From contig NZ_PDOC01000022.1 in assembly GCF_002760655.1 (NCBI RefSeq), positions 1 through 64,000 of the forward strand: a stretch of 64,000 nucleotides of DNA. The letters run 5' to 3'. Shown here piece by piece: positions 12,463 through 20,176 of the stretch (the first letter of the stretch is position 1; each line of letters opens with the position of its first letter). The notes beneath the pieces are model-generated. The model saw nothing but the letters and a program-made list of their open reading frames with translations, ran no database searches and was not told where the DNA came from. This DNA is from Massilia eurypsychrophila. GTDB taxonomy: Bacteria > Pseudomonadota > Gammaproteobacteria > Burkholderiales > Burkholderiaceae_D. The position numbers and the translations under genes were made by a program.

Positions 12463-13782
12463 CTAAAGGGCGGGAAATGCGATCTCCACCCTCAAACCGC
12501 GAGACACGCTGCGCGCCAATGACAGCGAACCTCCATACCGCGCGGCGATCGCTTCAACGATGGATAGGCCAAGACCACTGCCGTGACCAGAACCCTTGCG
12601 CCAGAATCGCTGTCGTGCTTTGGCCAGATCATCTTCGGATATACCAGGTCCATCGTCCGTGACTATGAAAAGCACTCGACCATTCGCTGCCACCAGATCG
12701 AGCAGAACGTCATCGACGTGCGACCCATGGCGGAAAGCGTTGTCGAGGATATTGCGCAGAGCAGTAACGGCAAGCGCTGACGGCAGCCGCGGAACCGCGG
12801 ATCCCGCATCGTTCCTGATGCGGACGCGCTGTGCCTGGGCTGGCGGCAACTGCGCGATGGCGTGCTGCGCAATGGCGCCGGCGTCGAGCCTCTCGTCATC
12901 GGCGAACGCCGCCGCGCCCTCAACCCGGGCAAGTACCAGTAACTGGTCGATCGTGCTCTGCAGACGGCGCACGCCGTGTTCCGCATGCTCCAGCGCCGTC
13001 GCAATGCCAGCCGGATCAACGCTCATCCGCGCGACCTGGAGATGCGTCTTGACCGCGGTGAGGGGGGTGCGCAGCTCATGCGCGGCGTCCCCGGTAAATC
13101 GGCGCTCCCTTGCAATGGCGCGTTCCACTGTCGCCAGCAAGCCGTTGACGGTCGAGACCAGTGGGAGCAGCTCCTGTGGAAGACGCTGCGCCTCAAGTGG
13201 ATGCAGCGTATCCGGGTCGCGCGATGCGAGCGCATGGCGGATACGCTCCAGCGGCCTGAGCCCGACCCGAATGGCCAAACCGAGCGCCGCCAGCGTGGCA
13301 AACATGGCGACGATGAACGGCACAAACGTTGCCATGGCGATGTTCCTGAACAGCTGCTGCCGTCGCTCGACCCGATCGGCCGTCGTGATCCGAAAGCCAT
13401 GTTTCTCGATCGTATAGCTTCGCCAGGTGACGCCGTCGATAGTGCGTGTGTGAAACCCGGGCGTCACCGCCCCCAGTCTGGCTGGACTGTTGCTGGTCTT
13501 CCCGATCACGCCGCCGCGGTACAGGGAAATCTCGCACGCAACGCTGGCAGTGTCGCTCAACGCCGGAACGACGCCGGCCGGCGGCGCGCCGCCGCGCAGG
13601 GCCAGCTGGGGCGCATCGGCGATCAGCGCCGCCACCATCGTCGCCGAGGCGGCAAGGCGCTCGTCCAGCGCATCGCGGAATTCACCGCGCAGGTTTACCA
13701 GCGTGAACACGGACGACATGGTCCAGAACAGCGCGAAGCTCGCGCCGATCGCAATGAGCAGCCGCATGCGCAGAGTGTTCAT
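12463..13782 (-). CDS. sensor histidine kinase, QseC/PmrB-like
   Basis: 439 residues. A first membrane segment (10-30), a periplasmic sensor of about 115 residues with LYRGGVIGKTSN, a second membrane segment (150-172), then HAMP, the HisKA box DAAHELRTPLTAVKTHL with phospho-acceptor His235, and an HATPase domain (NILDNAFRHG, VTDDGPGIS, GSGHGSGLGLSIV). Architecture matches QseC-type inner-membrane kinases. Its start overlaps the regulator stop by 4 bp. Position directly downstream of dsbG/dsbD/tlpA suggests that it senses a periplasmic redox or oxidant signal; that is inference from context. Confidence 0.92.
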   Translation of the reverse strand: MNTLRMRLLIAIGASFALFWTMSSVFTLVNLRGEFRDALDERLAASATMVAALIADAPQLALRGGAPPAGVVPALSDTASVACEISLYRGGVIGKTSNSPARLGAVTPGFHTRTIDGVTWRSYTIEKHGFRITTADRVERRQQLFRNIAMATFVPFIVAMFATLAALGLAIRVGLRPLERIRHALASRDPDTLHPLEAQRLPQELLPLVSTVNGLLATVERAIARERRFTGDAAHELRTPLTAVKTHLQVARMSVDPAGIATALEHAEHGVRRLQSTIDQLLVLARVEGAAAFADDERLDAGAIAQHAIAQLPPAQAQRVRIRNDAGSAVPRLPSALAVTALRNILDNAFRHGSHVDDVLLDLVAANGRVLFIVTDDGPGISEDDLAKARQRFWRKGSGHGSGLGLSIVEAIAARYGGSLSLARSVSRGLRVEIAFPAL

Positions 13783-14444
13783 TCTCCCGCCGGCCCGAGT
13801 CGGTATCCCAGTCCGCGCACGGTTTCCACAATACCTGGCCCGAGCTTGCGGCGAAGATGGTGGATATGCACGTTGATCGCATTGCTCTCGACGGTGTCGC
13901 CGAACCCGTACAAGGCGTCCTTGACCTGCTCGGTGCTCAACACGCGCTTGCCATGCTGAAGGAGCGCGCCGAGCAAGCTAAGTTCGCGGCGCGAAAGATC
14001 GACGCGTACGCCATGCAGCAGCGCTTCGCACGTAACGGGATCAAAAGAGAGCGGGCCATGCACGATCAGGTCGACGCTGCGCCCGGCGCTGCGGCGCTGC
14101 AGCGCATGGAGCCGGGCAACCAGCTCGTCGAGTTCGAAAGGCTTGACCAGGTAGTCGTCCGCGCCACTGCGCAGACCGGCCACCTTGTCGCCCAGCTCGT
14201 CGCGCGCCGTCAGCACCAGGACGGGCCAATGATGTCCGGCAGCACGCCACTGCCGCAGCAGCGACAAGCCGTCGGCGTCCGGCAGTCCAAGATCGAGGAT
14301 GAGCACGTCGAAGCGCCCGACCCGGGTCGCCGCATTCGCCAATGCCGCGCTCGCCACGTGGTCGGTGTCGATGCCCGACAGTTTCAAGCCCGCAACAATG
14401 CCGCTTGCGACGAGTTCATCGTCTTCGATTACTAGTACGCGCAT
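13779..14444 (-). CDS. OmpR/QseB-family response regulator
   Basis: 221 residues: receiver domain with acidic pocket (VIEDDE), phospho-acceptor Asp51 in LILDLGLPDADG, Thr in VLTARDE and Lys in YLVKPFELDEL; then a winged-helix Trans_reg_C domain (LSRRELSLLGALLQHGKRVLS, VNVHIHHLRRKLG style). It is a DNA-binding transcription factor partnered with the overlapping kinase gene. A direct-repeat TTA-spaced box lies 47-63 nt upstream of its start and a similar one upstream of the tlpA-side operon, suggesting that it regulates itself and the dsb genes. Confidence 0.93.
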   Translation of the reverse strand: MRVLVIEDDELVASGIVAGLKLSGIDTDHVASAALANAATRVGRFDVLILDLGLPDADGLSLLRQWRAAGHHWPVLVLTARDELGDKVAGLRSGADDYLVKPFELDELVARLHALQRRSAGRSVDLIVHGPLSFDPVTCEALLHGVRVDLSRRELSLLGALLQHGKRVLSTEQVKDALYGFGDTVESNAINVHIHHLRRKLGPGIVETVRGLGYRLGPAGE

Positions 14445-14490
14445 GGCGTTCCTGGCTCCCCAACAAAACCACCCATTTTATCGGTGTAAC

Positions 14491-14507
14491 GTTAAGTCAG
14501 GGTTAAC
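14491..14507 (-). promoter_or_regulatory. candidate response-regulator box upstream of the QseB-like gene
   Basis: GTTAAGTCAGGGTTAAC on the plus strand: two TTAA half-sites spaced 11 bp start to start, the geometry known for PmrA/QseB-type OmpR-family regulators. It sits between the dsbG stop and the regulator start, 47-63 nt before the latter. A related sequence with the same 11-bp spacing lies at 18213-18229. Confidence 0.45.
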
Positions 14508-14537
14508 TGCCACCGGTGAAAGTCTTCAGGCGGGAGG

Positions 14538-15359
14538 TCAGCGAAACTTTTCCAGCGAACTGTCGTCCATCTTTTGCTCGGGCAAGCCCGTCATGGCCGG
14601 CAGTTCGGACAGGCGCGGCATGCCGGCCTTGACGTGCACTTTGCCCGCCTTGTCTTTCCAGATCACGCCCGGGGTGCCGCCGATGCCGAAACCACCCATC
14701 AACGCGTTGTTGTTCCTGATGGCCGCGGCGACGGCGGGCTGGGCCGCTGCGGTAGCCTGCGCAGGTGCGGTCCACGGCTTGCCATGGTTGAGCTCCATCT
14801 TCTTGAACGCGGCCGCCTTGTCGGCGGCGGCCATGACCTCGATCGCCTTCGGCAAGCTGGTCGGCCCAAGCGTGTCGACCAGGATCCAGCGCACCTGCAG
14901 TCCGACCTTTTCGTAGGGCTGCAGCGCCTTCCAGGTGTAGTGGCAGAACGGGCAGTTGGCGTCGACGAAGACGTACATGACGCTGTTCGGATCCTTGAGC
15001 GTGCCTTCGACGACATGCGAGGATTTTTCCAGGCCATTGTAGAGGCCGGACAGGTCCGGTTTCGGCACGTACTTGTCTTCGTATTTGGCCGACAGGTTTT
15101 CGCCGTTCTCACCGACCAGGGCGCCGGCCAGCAGGGTCTTCCTGTCGGCGGTGGTGAACACGATCGAATGGCTGCCGCCCTGCGACAGCACCCATCCGGT
15201 CAGGCCGGATGCGGCAGGGAAACTTTTTACCACCTTGACCCCGGACTTGACCGCATGGGCGATCGCCTTCGGATAGGTTTCGGCGGCGCTCATCGGCGCT
15301 GCCGCGGCCAGCACCAGCGCGCCCATGGCGAGGCGGGACATCAAATAAGGTTTGCGCAT
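14538..15359 (-). CDS. dsbG: thiol:disulfide interchange protein DsbG
   Basis: 273 residues from the ATG with GGAG five bases upstream. A signal peptide (MSRLAMGALVLAAAAPMSA) precedes an N-terminal dimerisation region and a thioredoxin domain with active site NCPFCHYTWKAL (Cys136, Cys139) and the cis-Pro loop GIGGTPGVIW. DsbG-type proteins are periplasmic disulfide isomerases or chaperones kept reduced by DsbD, whose gene lies immediately upstream on the same strand (48-nt gap). C-terminal MDDSSLEKF region is unremarkable. It is probably part of a tlpA-dsbD-dsbG operon. Confidence 0.92.
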   Translation of the reverse strand: MRKPYLMSRLAMGALVLAAAAPMSAAETYPKAIAHAVKSGVKVVKSFPAASGLTGWVLSQGGSHSIVFTTADRKTLLAGALVGENGENLSAKYEDKYVPKPDLSGLYNGLEKSSHVVEGTLKDPNSVMYVFVDANCPFCHYTWKALQPYEKVGLQVRWILVDTLGPTSLPKAIEVMAAADKAAAFKKMELNHGKPWTAPAQATAAAQPAVAAAIRNNNALMGGFGIGGTPGVIWKDKAGKVHVKAGMPRLSELPAMTGLPEQKMDDSSLEKFR

Positions 15360-15406
15360 TGTTACTCCATCGGTAAGTGAATATTCGGTTGGGTGCAGCC
15401 GCAGTT

Positions 15407-17260
15407 TCAACGGCCGCGTGTCGCCGCCAGCGAACGCAGGAACTTGGCGGTGTCCTGGTAGCCGATCACGCGCGTGCTGGCGATTTCGGCACCGGCCGGG
15501 TCGAAGAAAATGATGCCCGGCGGGCCGAACAGCCCGAAGCGCTTGAGCATCGCCTTGTCGTGCTCGTCATTGGCGGTGACGTCGGCCTGCAGCAGCAGCA
15601 TGGCGGCAAACTCGGCCTGGACGCGCGGATCGCTGAAGGTGAATTTTTCCATCTCCTTGCAGGACACGCACCAGTCGGCATAGAAGTCGAGCATGACCGT
15701 CTTGCCCGGCGCCGCCGCCAAAATGGCGTCGAGCTCGGCGACCGACTTGAAACGCCGAAATTCTGTCGCATGGGCGGTGCCCGCGCCGAGCTGCGCGAGC
15801 GGGGCGAACGGGTCGTTGCCGCCGGTGGCCACGCCTGCCAGTTGCACCAGTCCGAGGCCGGCGAACACGATGGCGGCGGTCGTGGACTTCCAGCTTGCCC
15901 GGCGCAGCTTTGCCAGCGGCAGCACCAGCGAGAGCGCGTAGCCGATAGCGAGCGCGGCCCAGAGCAGCATCTGGACCTTGGGCGCGAGTACCGGCGAGAC
16001 GATCCAGAGCGCGGTGGCGAGCATCAGGATGCCGAAAAAGCGCTTGATCGCCTCCATCCACGCGCCGGCGCGCGGCAGCAGGGCGCCGGCCGACGCACCC
16101 ATGACCAGCAGCGGCACGCTCATTCCGGCCGCCATCGCGAACAGGGCGGCGGCGCCGGTCAGCGCGTCGCGGGTCTGGCTGATGTATACCAGCGCGCCAG
16201 CCAGCGGGGCCGCCACGCAGGGGCCGACGATCAGCGCCGACAGCGCGCCCATCACGAACACCCCGGCATGGCTGCCGGAGCGCTGCTTGCCCGATGCGGA
16301 CACGAGCTTCGACTGGATCGCGGCCGGCATCTGCAGTTCATAGACCCCGAACATCGACAGCGACAGCGCCGCCATCAGCAGCGCGAACGCACCGAGCACC
16401 CATGGATTTTGCAGCGCCGCGGCCAGGCCTTCGCCGGCCAGTCCGGCCGCTACCCCGAGCAGGGTGTAGACGATCGCCATGCCGAGCGAATACGACGCCG
16501 ACAGCGCCAGGCCGCGCGAGCGCGAGCCGGTTGCGCGCTCGCCGACGATAATCGAGGACAGGATCGGCATCATCGGCAATACGCACGGGGTAAACGCGAG
16601 GCCGAGGCCGAGCAGCAGGAACAGCGGCAGGATGGCGAGCAGCTTGCCGCTTTGAAGCGCCGCTTCGATGCGGCCCATCTCGCTGTCGGGGGCGGCGAGC
16701 GTTGCGGCAGCACCGCCGGCGGGCGCATCGGCCGGGTCGAGCTGCTCCGACGAAGCCATCGGCGAGTAGCACAGGCCGGCGTCGGCGCAGCCCTGCGCGC
16801 TCGCCTCGAGCGTGAACGGGCCGAATGCTTCGACCGGAATCCGGATCGCCACCGAGTCGCGGTAGCTCTCGACATTCTTGGCGAAGGTTTCGTCGAATTT
16901 GACCTTGCCGGGCGGAATGGCCGGCTTGCCGAGCTGCGCACCGCGGGCCTTGAAAACGAACTGTTCGCGGTACATATAGTAGCCGGGCGCGATCTCGTAA
17001 CGCACTTCCGCGGTCGCCTTGTCGATCATCCGCGCCGAGAAGCGAAACGCCTTTTCGGGTTCAAGGTAATCGTCGGCGGCGTGGACCATGGCCGGGAACT
17101 GCATCGCCATCGCTGCCAGCAGCGCCAGCATCGTGCGCGCGATCCATGCCGCGGCGCCCGGAATTGCGCTGCCGCGGCCGGTGGACGCGTTATTCGCGGC
17201 CGTATCAGTGGCAGTGGCAGTCGCGGTCATTGTCATTGTCACTGTCATTGTCATTGTCAT
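15407..17260 (-). CDS. dsbD: thiol:disulfide interchange protein DsbD
   Basis: 617 residues in the three-domain DsbD order. The periplasmic alpha domain (about 60-185) has GCADAGLCYSPM with both redox cysteines; the membrane domain of about eight helices carries FTPCVLPMMPIL and GPCVAAPLAGAL, each with a conserved cysteine; the C-terminal thioredoxin domain has FYADWCVSCKEME. It transfers electrons from cytoplasmic thioredoxin to periplasmic partners such as DsbG. The start overlaps the tlpA-like stop (ATGA) with AAAGGAGAA upstream. The first 19 residues are a low-complexity Met-Thr/Ala-Thr run from a hexanucleotide repeat, preceding the true signal segment. Confidence 0.94.
   Translation of the reverse strand: MTMTMTVTMTMTATATATDTAANNASTGRGSAIPGAAAWIARTMLALLAAMAMQFPAMVHAADDYLEPEKAFRFSARMIDKATAEVRYEIAPGYYMYREQFVFKARGAQLGKPAIPPGKVKFDETFAKNVESYRDSVAIRIPVEAFGPFTLEASAQGCADAGLCYSPMASSEQLDPADAPAGGAAATLAAPDSEMGRIEAALQSGKLLAILPLFLLLGLGLAFTPCVLPMMPILSSIIVGERATGSRSRGLALSASYSLGMAIVYTLLGVAAGLAGEGLAAALQNPWVLGAFALLMAALSLSMFGVYELQMPAAIQSKLVSASGKQRSGSHAGVFVMGALSALIVGPCVAAPLAGALVYISQTRDALTGAAALFAMAAGMSVPLLVMGASAGALLPRAGAWMEAIKRFFGILMLATALWIVSPVLAPKVQMLLWAALAIGYALSLVLPLAKLRRASWKSTTAAIVFAGLGLVQLAGVATGGNDPFAPLAQLGAGTAHATEFRRFKSVAELDAILAAAPGKTVMLDFYADWCVSCKEMEKFTFSDPRVQAEFAAMLLLQADVTANDEHDKAMLKRFGLFGPPGIIFFDPAGAEIASTRVIGYQDTAKFLRSLAATRGR
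17225..17260 (-). repeat. hexanucleotide repeat over the dsbD start
   Basis: Six TGTCAT-type units on the plus strand (ATGACA on the coding strand), giving in-frame start codons at residues 1, 3, 5, 9 and 11 plus a GTG at 7, followed by GCCACT units. The 6-bp unit keeps frame. Copy number would change the distance between the ribosome-binding site and internal ATG codons and the N-terminal length. Confidence 0.8.
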
Positions 17261-18084
17261 TTCTCCTTTGCGCCCGTGGCGCTGCGGTACGAGTCGAGCC
17301 GTTCGGCCAGCGTGGCGGCCGACAGCTCGCCCAGGCGGCGTTCGACCAGGCCCCCTTTGGCGTCATAAAACAAGGTGGTCGGCAGCGCCCCGGAGCCGGT
17401 CACGGTACCGAGCCGGGAGCCGGCATCGAGCAGCACGTTTTCGAGCGCGATGTGTTCCGCGGCCATGTACCTGCGCACCGCGTCCGCCGTCTCGCCCTGG
17501 TTGGCGAACACGAAGGTGATTTCCGGGTGGCTGAGCTGGGCCTGGCGCAGCACCGGCATTTCGCGCCGGCACGGCGGACACCAACTGGCCCACAGATTGA
17601 TCACCACCGGCTTGCCGGCCAGGGACGCGAGCTGCACGGGGCGGCCATCGAGCCCGCTGAGGGTCAGGGCCGGAATCGGCGCCGGCTCGCCCCTTGGTGT
17701 CAGCGTGATCGCTGCGCCGAGCAGCAGCACCAGGCCGCCGGCGGCAACGGCGCCCAGCAGCGGCTTGCGTATGGCGGCCCGGCGCCAGGCAAACCAGGCG
17801 CCGGCCGTTAGCGCGGTCACGATGCCGGCCGGTGCGGAAAAACCGCCGTCGCGGATATCGATGATACCCAGCGGCGCCGCGAGGTACAGTTCGGCGTAAC
17901 TGGCCACGAACGCGGCCCGGGCGACCAGCAGGGCGAACAGAATCACGAACCACAGAGTCGGTTCGGCGTCGACTCCGCGCGCGCGCCCCAGCCGCCTGCC
18001 GACGTAGGTGCTCGCCATGACGGCGCCGAAGGTGGTCAGCAATGGGATCGAAAAAGACAGCGGCCCGATATTGATCGCGTCCAT
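17257..18084 (-). CDS. TlpA-family thioredoxin fused to an Lgt-like membrane domain
   Basis: 275 residues. The N-terminal part (INIGPLSFSI... GRRLGRARG... DIRDGGFSAPAGIV) resembles the first half of prolipoprotein diacylglyceryl transferase, with three to four membrane segments and the GG-S-x-x-x-G pattern, but lacks the rest of Lgt. After a fourth hydrophobic segment (113-127) comes a TlpA/ResA thioredoxin domain with NLWASWCPPCRREMPVL (Cys169, Cys172) and a GALPTTLFYD cis-Pro loop. It is probably a membrane-anchored periplasmic thiol reductase fed by DsbD. First large gene of the minus-strand redox operon, translationally coupled to dsbD and to a 28-codon leader ORF. Confidence 0.85.
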   Translation of the reverse strand: MDAINIGPLSFSIPLLTTFGAVMASTYVGRRLGRARGVDAEPTLWFVILFALLVARAAFVASYAELYLAAPLGIIDIRDGGFSAPAGIVTALTAGAWFAWRRAAIRKPLLGAVAAGGLVLLLGAAITLTPRGEPAPIPALTLSGLDGRPVQLASLAGKPVVINLWASWCPPCRREMPVLRQAQLSHPEITFVFANQGETADAVRRYMAAEHIALENVLLDAGSRLGTVTGSGALPTTLFYDAKGGLVERRLGELSAATLAERLDSYRSATGAKEK

Positions 18085-18170
18085 TAGCGGCGCCCCTTGG
18101 CGCTATCGCGGTACGGTGCGCCGTGCGGCGGGCGCGGTTGTTGATTTCGCGGCAAGCTTGTGCGCATCAT
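18084..18170 (-). CDS. 28-residue leader ORF coupled to the tlpA-like gene
   Basis: Starts ATGATGCGC behind a strong GAGGAG site (GAGGAGACCGATG) and ends in TAATG, where the last A of its stop is the first base of the tlpA-like start codon. The peptide is MMRTSLPRNQQPRPPHGAPY... followed by RDSAKGRR: hydrophilic, rich in Pro and Arg, with no cysteine. The tlpA-like gene itself has only a weak AAGGGG site, so re-initiation from this leader is plausible. Regulatory function is inferred from this layout. Confidence 0.45.
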   Translation of the reverse strand: MMRTSLPRNQQPRPPHGAPYRDSAKGRR

Positions 18171-18212
18171 CGGTCTCCTCGTTGAACCAGGCGCCGAGTC
18201 TACAGCGAGGGG

Positions 18213-18229
18213 ATTACGGTAGCGTTAAG
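18213..18229 (-). promoter_or_regulatory. candidate response-regulator box upstream of the dsb operon
   Basis: ATTACGGTAGCGTTAAG on the plus strand, with TTA triplets 11 bp apart, as in the box at 14491-14507. It lies 43-59 nt before the leader ORF start, the right place to act on the operon promoter. Confidence 0.4.
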
Positions 18230-18249
18230 GTGGCCGCATATTAGCAGCC

Positions 18250-18396
18250 GGGCCGGCGCCGCAGGTTACCCGGAGGTGCGCACCGACCTCGAGACCATGC
18301 GTCCGCTTCAGGTGGACGTCACCGCGAACAGCCCACACGACCAGGCGCTGCTTCAGCGCTTTGGCCTGTGCGAATGCGACAAATGGCAGGGGTTCC
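18250..18396 (+). pseudogene. remnant of a DsbD C-terminal thioredoxin domain
   Basis: In the plus-strand frame, codons from about 18273 to 18368 read VRTDLETMRPLQVDVTAN followed by SPHDQALLQRFGL. The intact DsbD in this window has VQAEFAAMLLLQADVTAN then DEHDKAMLKRFGL in the same place; 17 of 31 residues agree, including the whole DVTAN and RFGL blocks. The fragment has no start codon, no active-site CxxC and diverges right after RFGL, ending at a stop near 18430. It lies opposite in strand to the intact operon and is too diverged to be a recent duplicate. Confidence 0.65.
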
Positions 18397-18447
18397 CGCC
18401 TCAGCTCAGGCAGGTACCCCCTACCACCTAAGTTCAGTGATGAATAT

Positions 18448-18747
18448 TCAGAACCCCGTCAGCGCCTTGCGCGTGTGGATGACTTTTGGCGGCGACGCAA
18501 AGAAGTCGCCCACCAGATGGCGCCATTCCTGGAAGTCGGCGCTCTGCCGAAAATCGACCTCGTGGTTCTCCAGTGTCTCCCACTCGACAATCAGCAGGTA
18601 GGTGTCGGGCTGCTCGATGCCGCGCTCGAGCCGCATCGAACGGCAGCCGCGGGCGCGCTCGAACAGCGGCGCCGCCATCGCCACCGCAGCCTCGAATTGC
18701 TGATCGGTACCAGCCTTGACGGCGATTTCTGCGATTTCCGTAATCAT
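18448..18747 (-). CDS. antibiotic biosynthesis monooxygenase (ABM) fold protein
   Basis: 99 residues from the ATG preceded by GGAG seven bases upstream. The pattern MITEIAEIAVKAGTDQQFEAAVA, GCRSMRLERGIEQPDTYLLIVEWETLENH and FQEWRHLVGDFF is the small dimeric ferredoxin-like ABM fold, found in heme-degrading and quinol-oxidising monooxygenases as well as uncharacterised stress proteins. Substrate unknown. Its last codons are the right copy of the 24-bp direct repeat. Confidence 0.85.
   Translation of the reverse strand: MITEIAEIAVKAGTDQQFEAAVAMAAPLFERARGCRSMRLERGIEQPDTYLLIVEWETLENHEVDFRQSADFQEWRHLVGDFFASPPKVIHTRKALTGF
18450..18473 (+). repeat. right copy of the 24-bp direct repeat
   Basis: Matches 12381-12404 at 23 of 24 positions. 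It lies within the final codons and stop of the ABM gene, the classic position of an attachment site at a gene 3' end, although no integrase is seen. Confidence 0.7.
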
Positions 18748-18862
18748 TATAACGCTCCATGTTGTCAGTTTTGAATGCTCGATTGTACGACGCCCTGGCG
18801 CGCACTGCTGCGTCTGGCGCACGTCAAGGCTGAGACCGCGAACTGCCATAACAATCGGAGCT

Positions 18863-20176
18863 ATGTTCGACGCGCGCTACAAGGAATGGCTGCAGAAAGG
18901 GTACTACGACTACCGTGCCTACGTGCCGTCGCGCCTGCTGTACCACGCGGACTATTTCCACATCCGGCACTTGCTGGAAGGAAGCGCCGACACTATCGCC
19001 GCCGAGGCCGCGCGGCGGCTGCGCCACGTGCTCCGCACCGCCGTCGCGTGGGTGCCGTTCTACCAGCGCTCGGTCAGGCTTTCCGCCAGAGAACTGGCGC
19101 ACGAACCGCCGCGCCAGCTGCTCGACAGTTTTCCGTATGTCGAAAAAGCGCAGGTGATGGAGTGCCAGCGCGACTTCCTCGACCAGCGGCTCGATCCAGG
19201 CCGGCTCAACTACGCCACCAGCGAAGGCTCGTCCGGCCGCGGCATCGGCGTCTGGCGCACCAAGCGCCTGGCCGATATCGAAAAGGCGTTCTACAACCAC
19301 GAGTGGGGCAAGTTCGGCTTCAGCTTCGACAAGGCGCGCTACCTGCGGATGGGCTCGGACGCGCGCCGGCTGCCGCACGAACCGTGCGCCGCCATCAGCG
19401 GCAACCGGCTGCTGCTGTCGCCATCGCACATCCTCCCGCGGCACAAGGCGGCAATCGTTGCCGCCCTCAACGCGTTCCGGCCGCAGTTCGTCCACGCCTA
19501 TCCGAGCGCGGCGGCGTCGCTGGCCGAACTGATTGCACCCGGCGAGCTCGACTTCGCCGTCGACGCGGTGTTGCTCGCCTCCGAGCCGGCCACGCCGCAA
19601 CAGCTGGCGTCGATCGGCCGGCTGTTCCGCTGCCCGGTGTCGATCAGCTACGGCCTGACCGAGCGCAGCAACCTCGCGTTCGCCACCAGCGTGGCGGGCA
19701 AGTGCCGGCCGTTCCGGTTCGAGCCGCTGTATGGCGTGACCGAAAACCGCTGGAACAACGGCCGGCCGGAGATCGTCGGCACCTCGTGCTGGAACGACGT
19801 GATGCCGCTGATTCGCTATTGCACCGACGATTTCGGCGCCGTCGACGCCGACGGCGCCTGCCGCGCCATCCACGGACGCGCGCAGGAATTCCTGCTTGAC
19901 CGCAGCGGCAACCGCATTCCCGGCTTGCTGTTGATCGTCAACGGCGGCGCCTGGGATTTTGTGCGCCTGTACCAGGTACGCCAGACCAGGCCGGGCGCCA
20001 TCACCATCTTCGTCGTGCCGAAGCACGGCGCGCTGAATGCGGCACAACGAAAATTCCTGCTCGACTATCAGCTGAAACGCTGGGGCGGCTGCTTCGACAT
20101 CGACCTCGACGAAGTTGCCGATATTCCGCTGTCGGCCAGCGGCAAGCGCCAGCTGGTCGTCAACGAGCTGCGCTAG
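18863..20176 (+). CDS. adenylate-forming enzyme, PaaK/CapK-like
   Basis: 437 residues; start chosen at the ATG with CGGAG just upstream. Shows the phenylacetate-CoA ligase/CapK pattern: an N-terminal helical region, a phosphate-binding loop YATSEGSSGRGIGVWRT (a Ser/Gly-rich loop in place of the canonical TSGTTG), VHAYPSAAASLAEL, SISYGLTERSNLAF (Tyr-Gly-x-Thr-Glu motif), GRAQEFLLDRSGNRI and the C-terminal PLSASGKRQLVVNEL with the adenylation lysine. It probably activates a carboxylate as an acyl-adenylate. CapK-type members modify polysaccharides or lipids, but no biosynthesis cluster is adjacent. Convergent with the FUSC gene, stops overlapping by 4 bp. Confidence 0.75.
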   Translation: MFDARYKEWLQKGYYDYRAYVPSRLLYHADYFHIRHLLEGSADTIAAEAARRLRHVLRTAVAWVPFYQRSVRLSARELAHEPPRQLLDSFPYVEKAQVMECQRDFLDQRLDPGRLNYATSEGSSGRGIGVWRTKRLADIEKAFYNHEWGKFGFSFDKARYLRMGSDARRLPHEPCAAISGNRLLLSPSHILPRHKAAIVAALNAFRPQFVHAYPSAAASLAELIAPGELDFAVDAVLLASEPATPQQLASIGRLFRCPVSISYGLTERSNLAFATSVAGKCRPFRFEPLYGVTENRWNNGRPEIVGTSCWNDVMPLIRYCTDDFGAVDADGACRAIHGRAQEFLLDRSGNRIPGLLLIVNGGAWDFVRLYQVRQTRPGAITIFVVPKHGALNAAQRKFLLDYQLKRWGGCFDIDLDEVADIPLSASGKRQLVVNELR

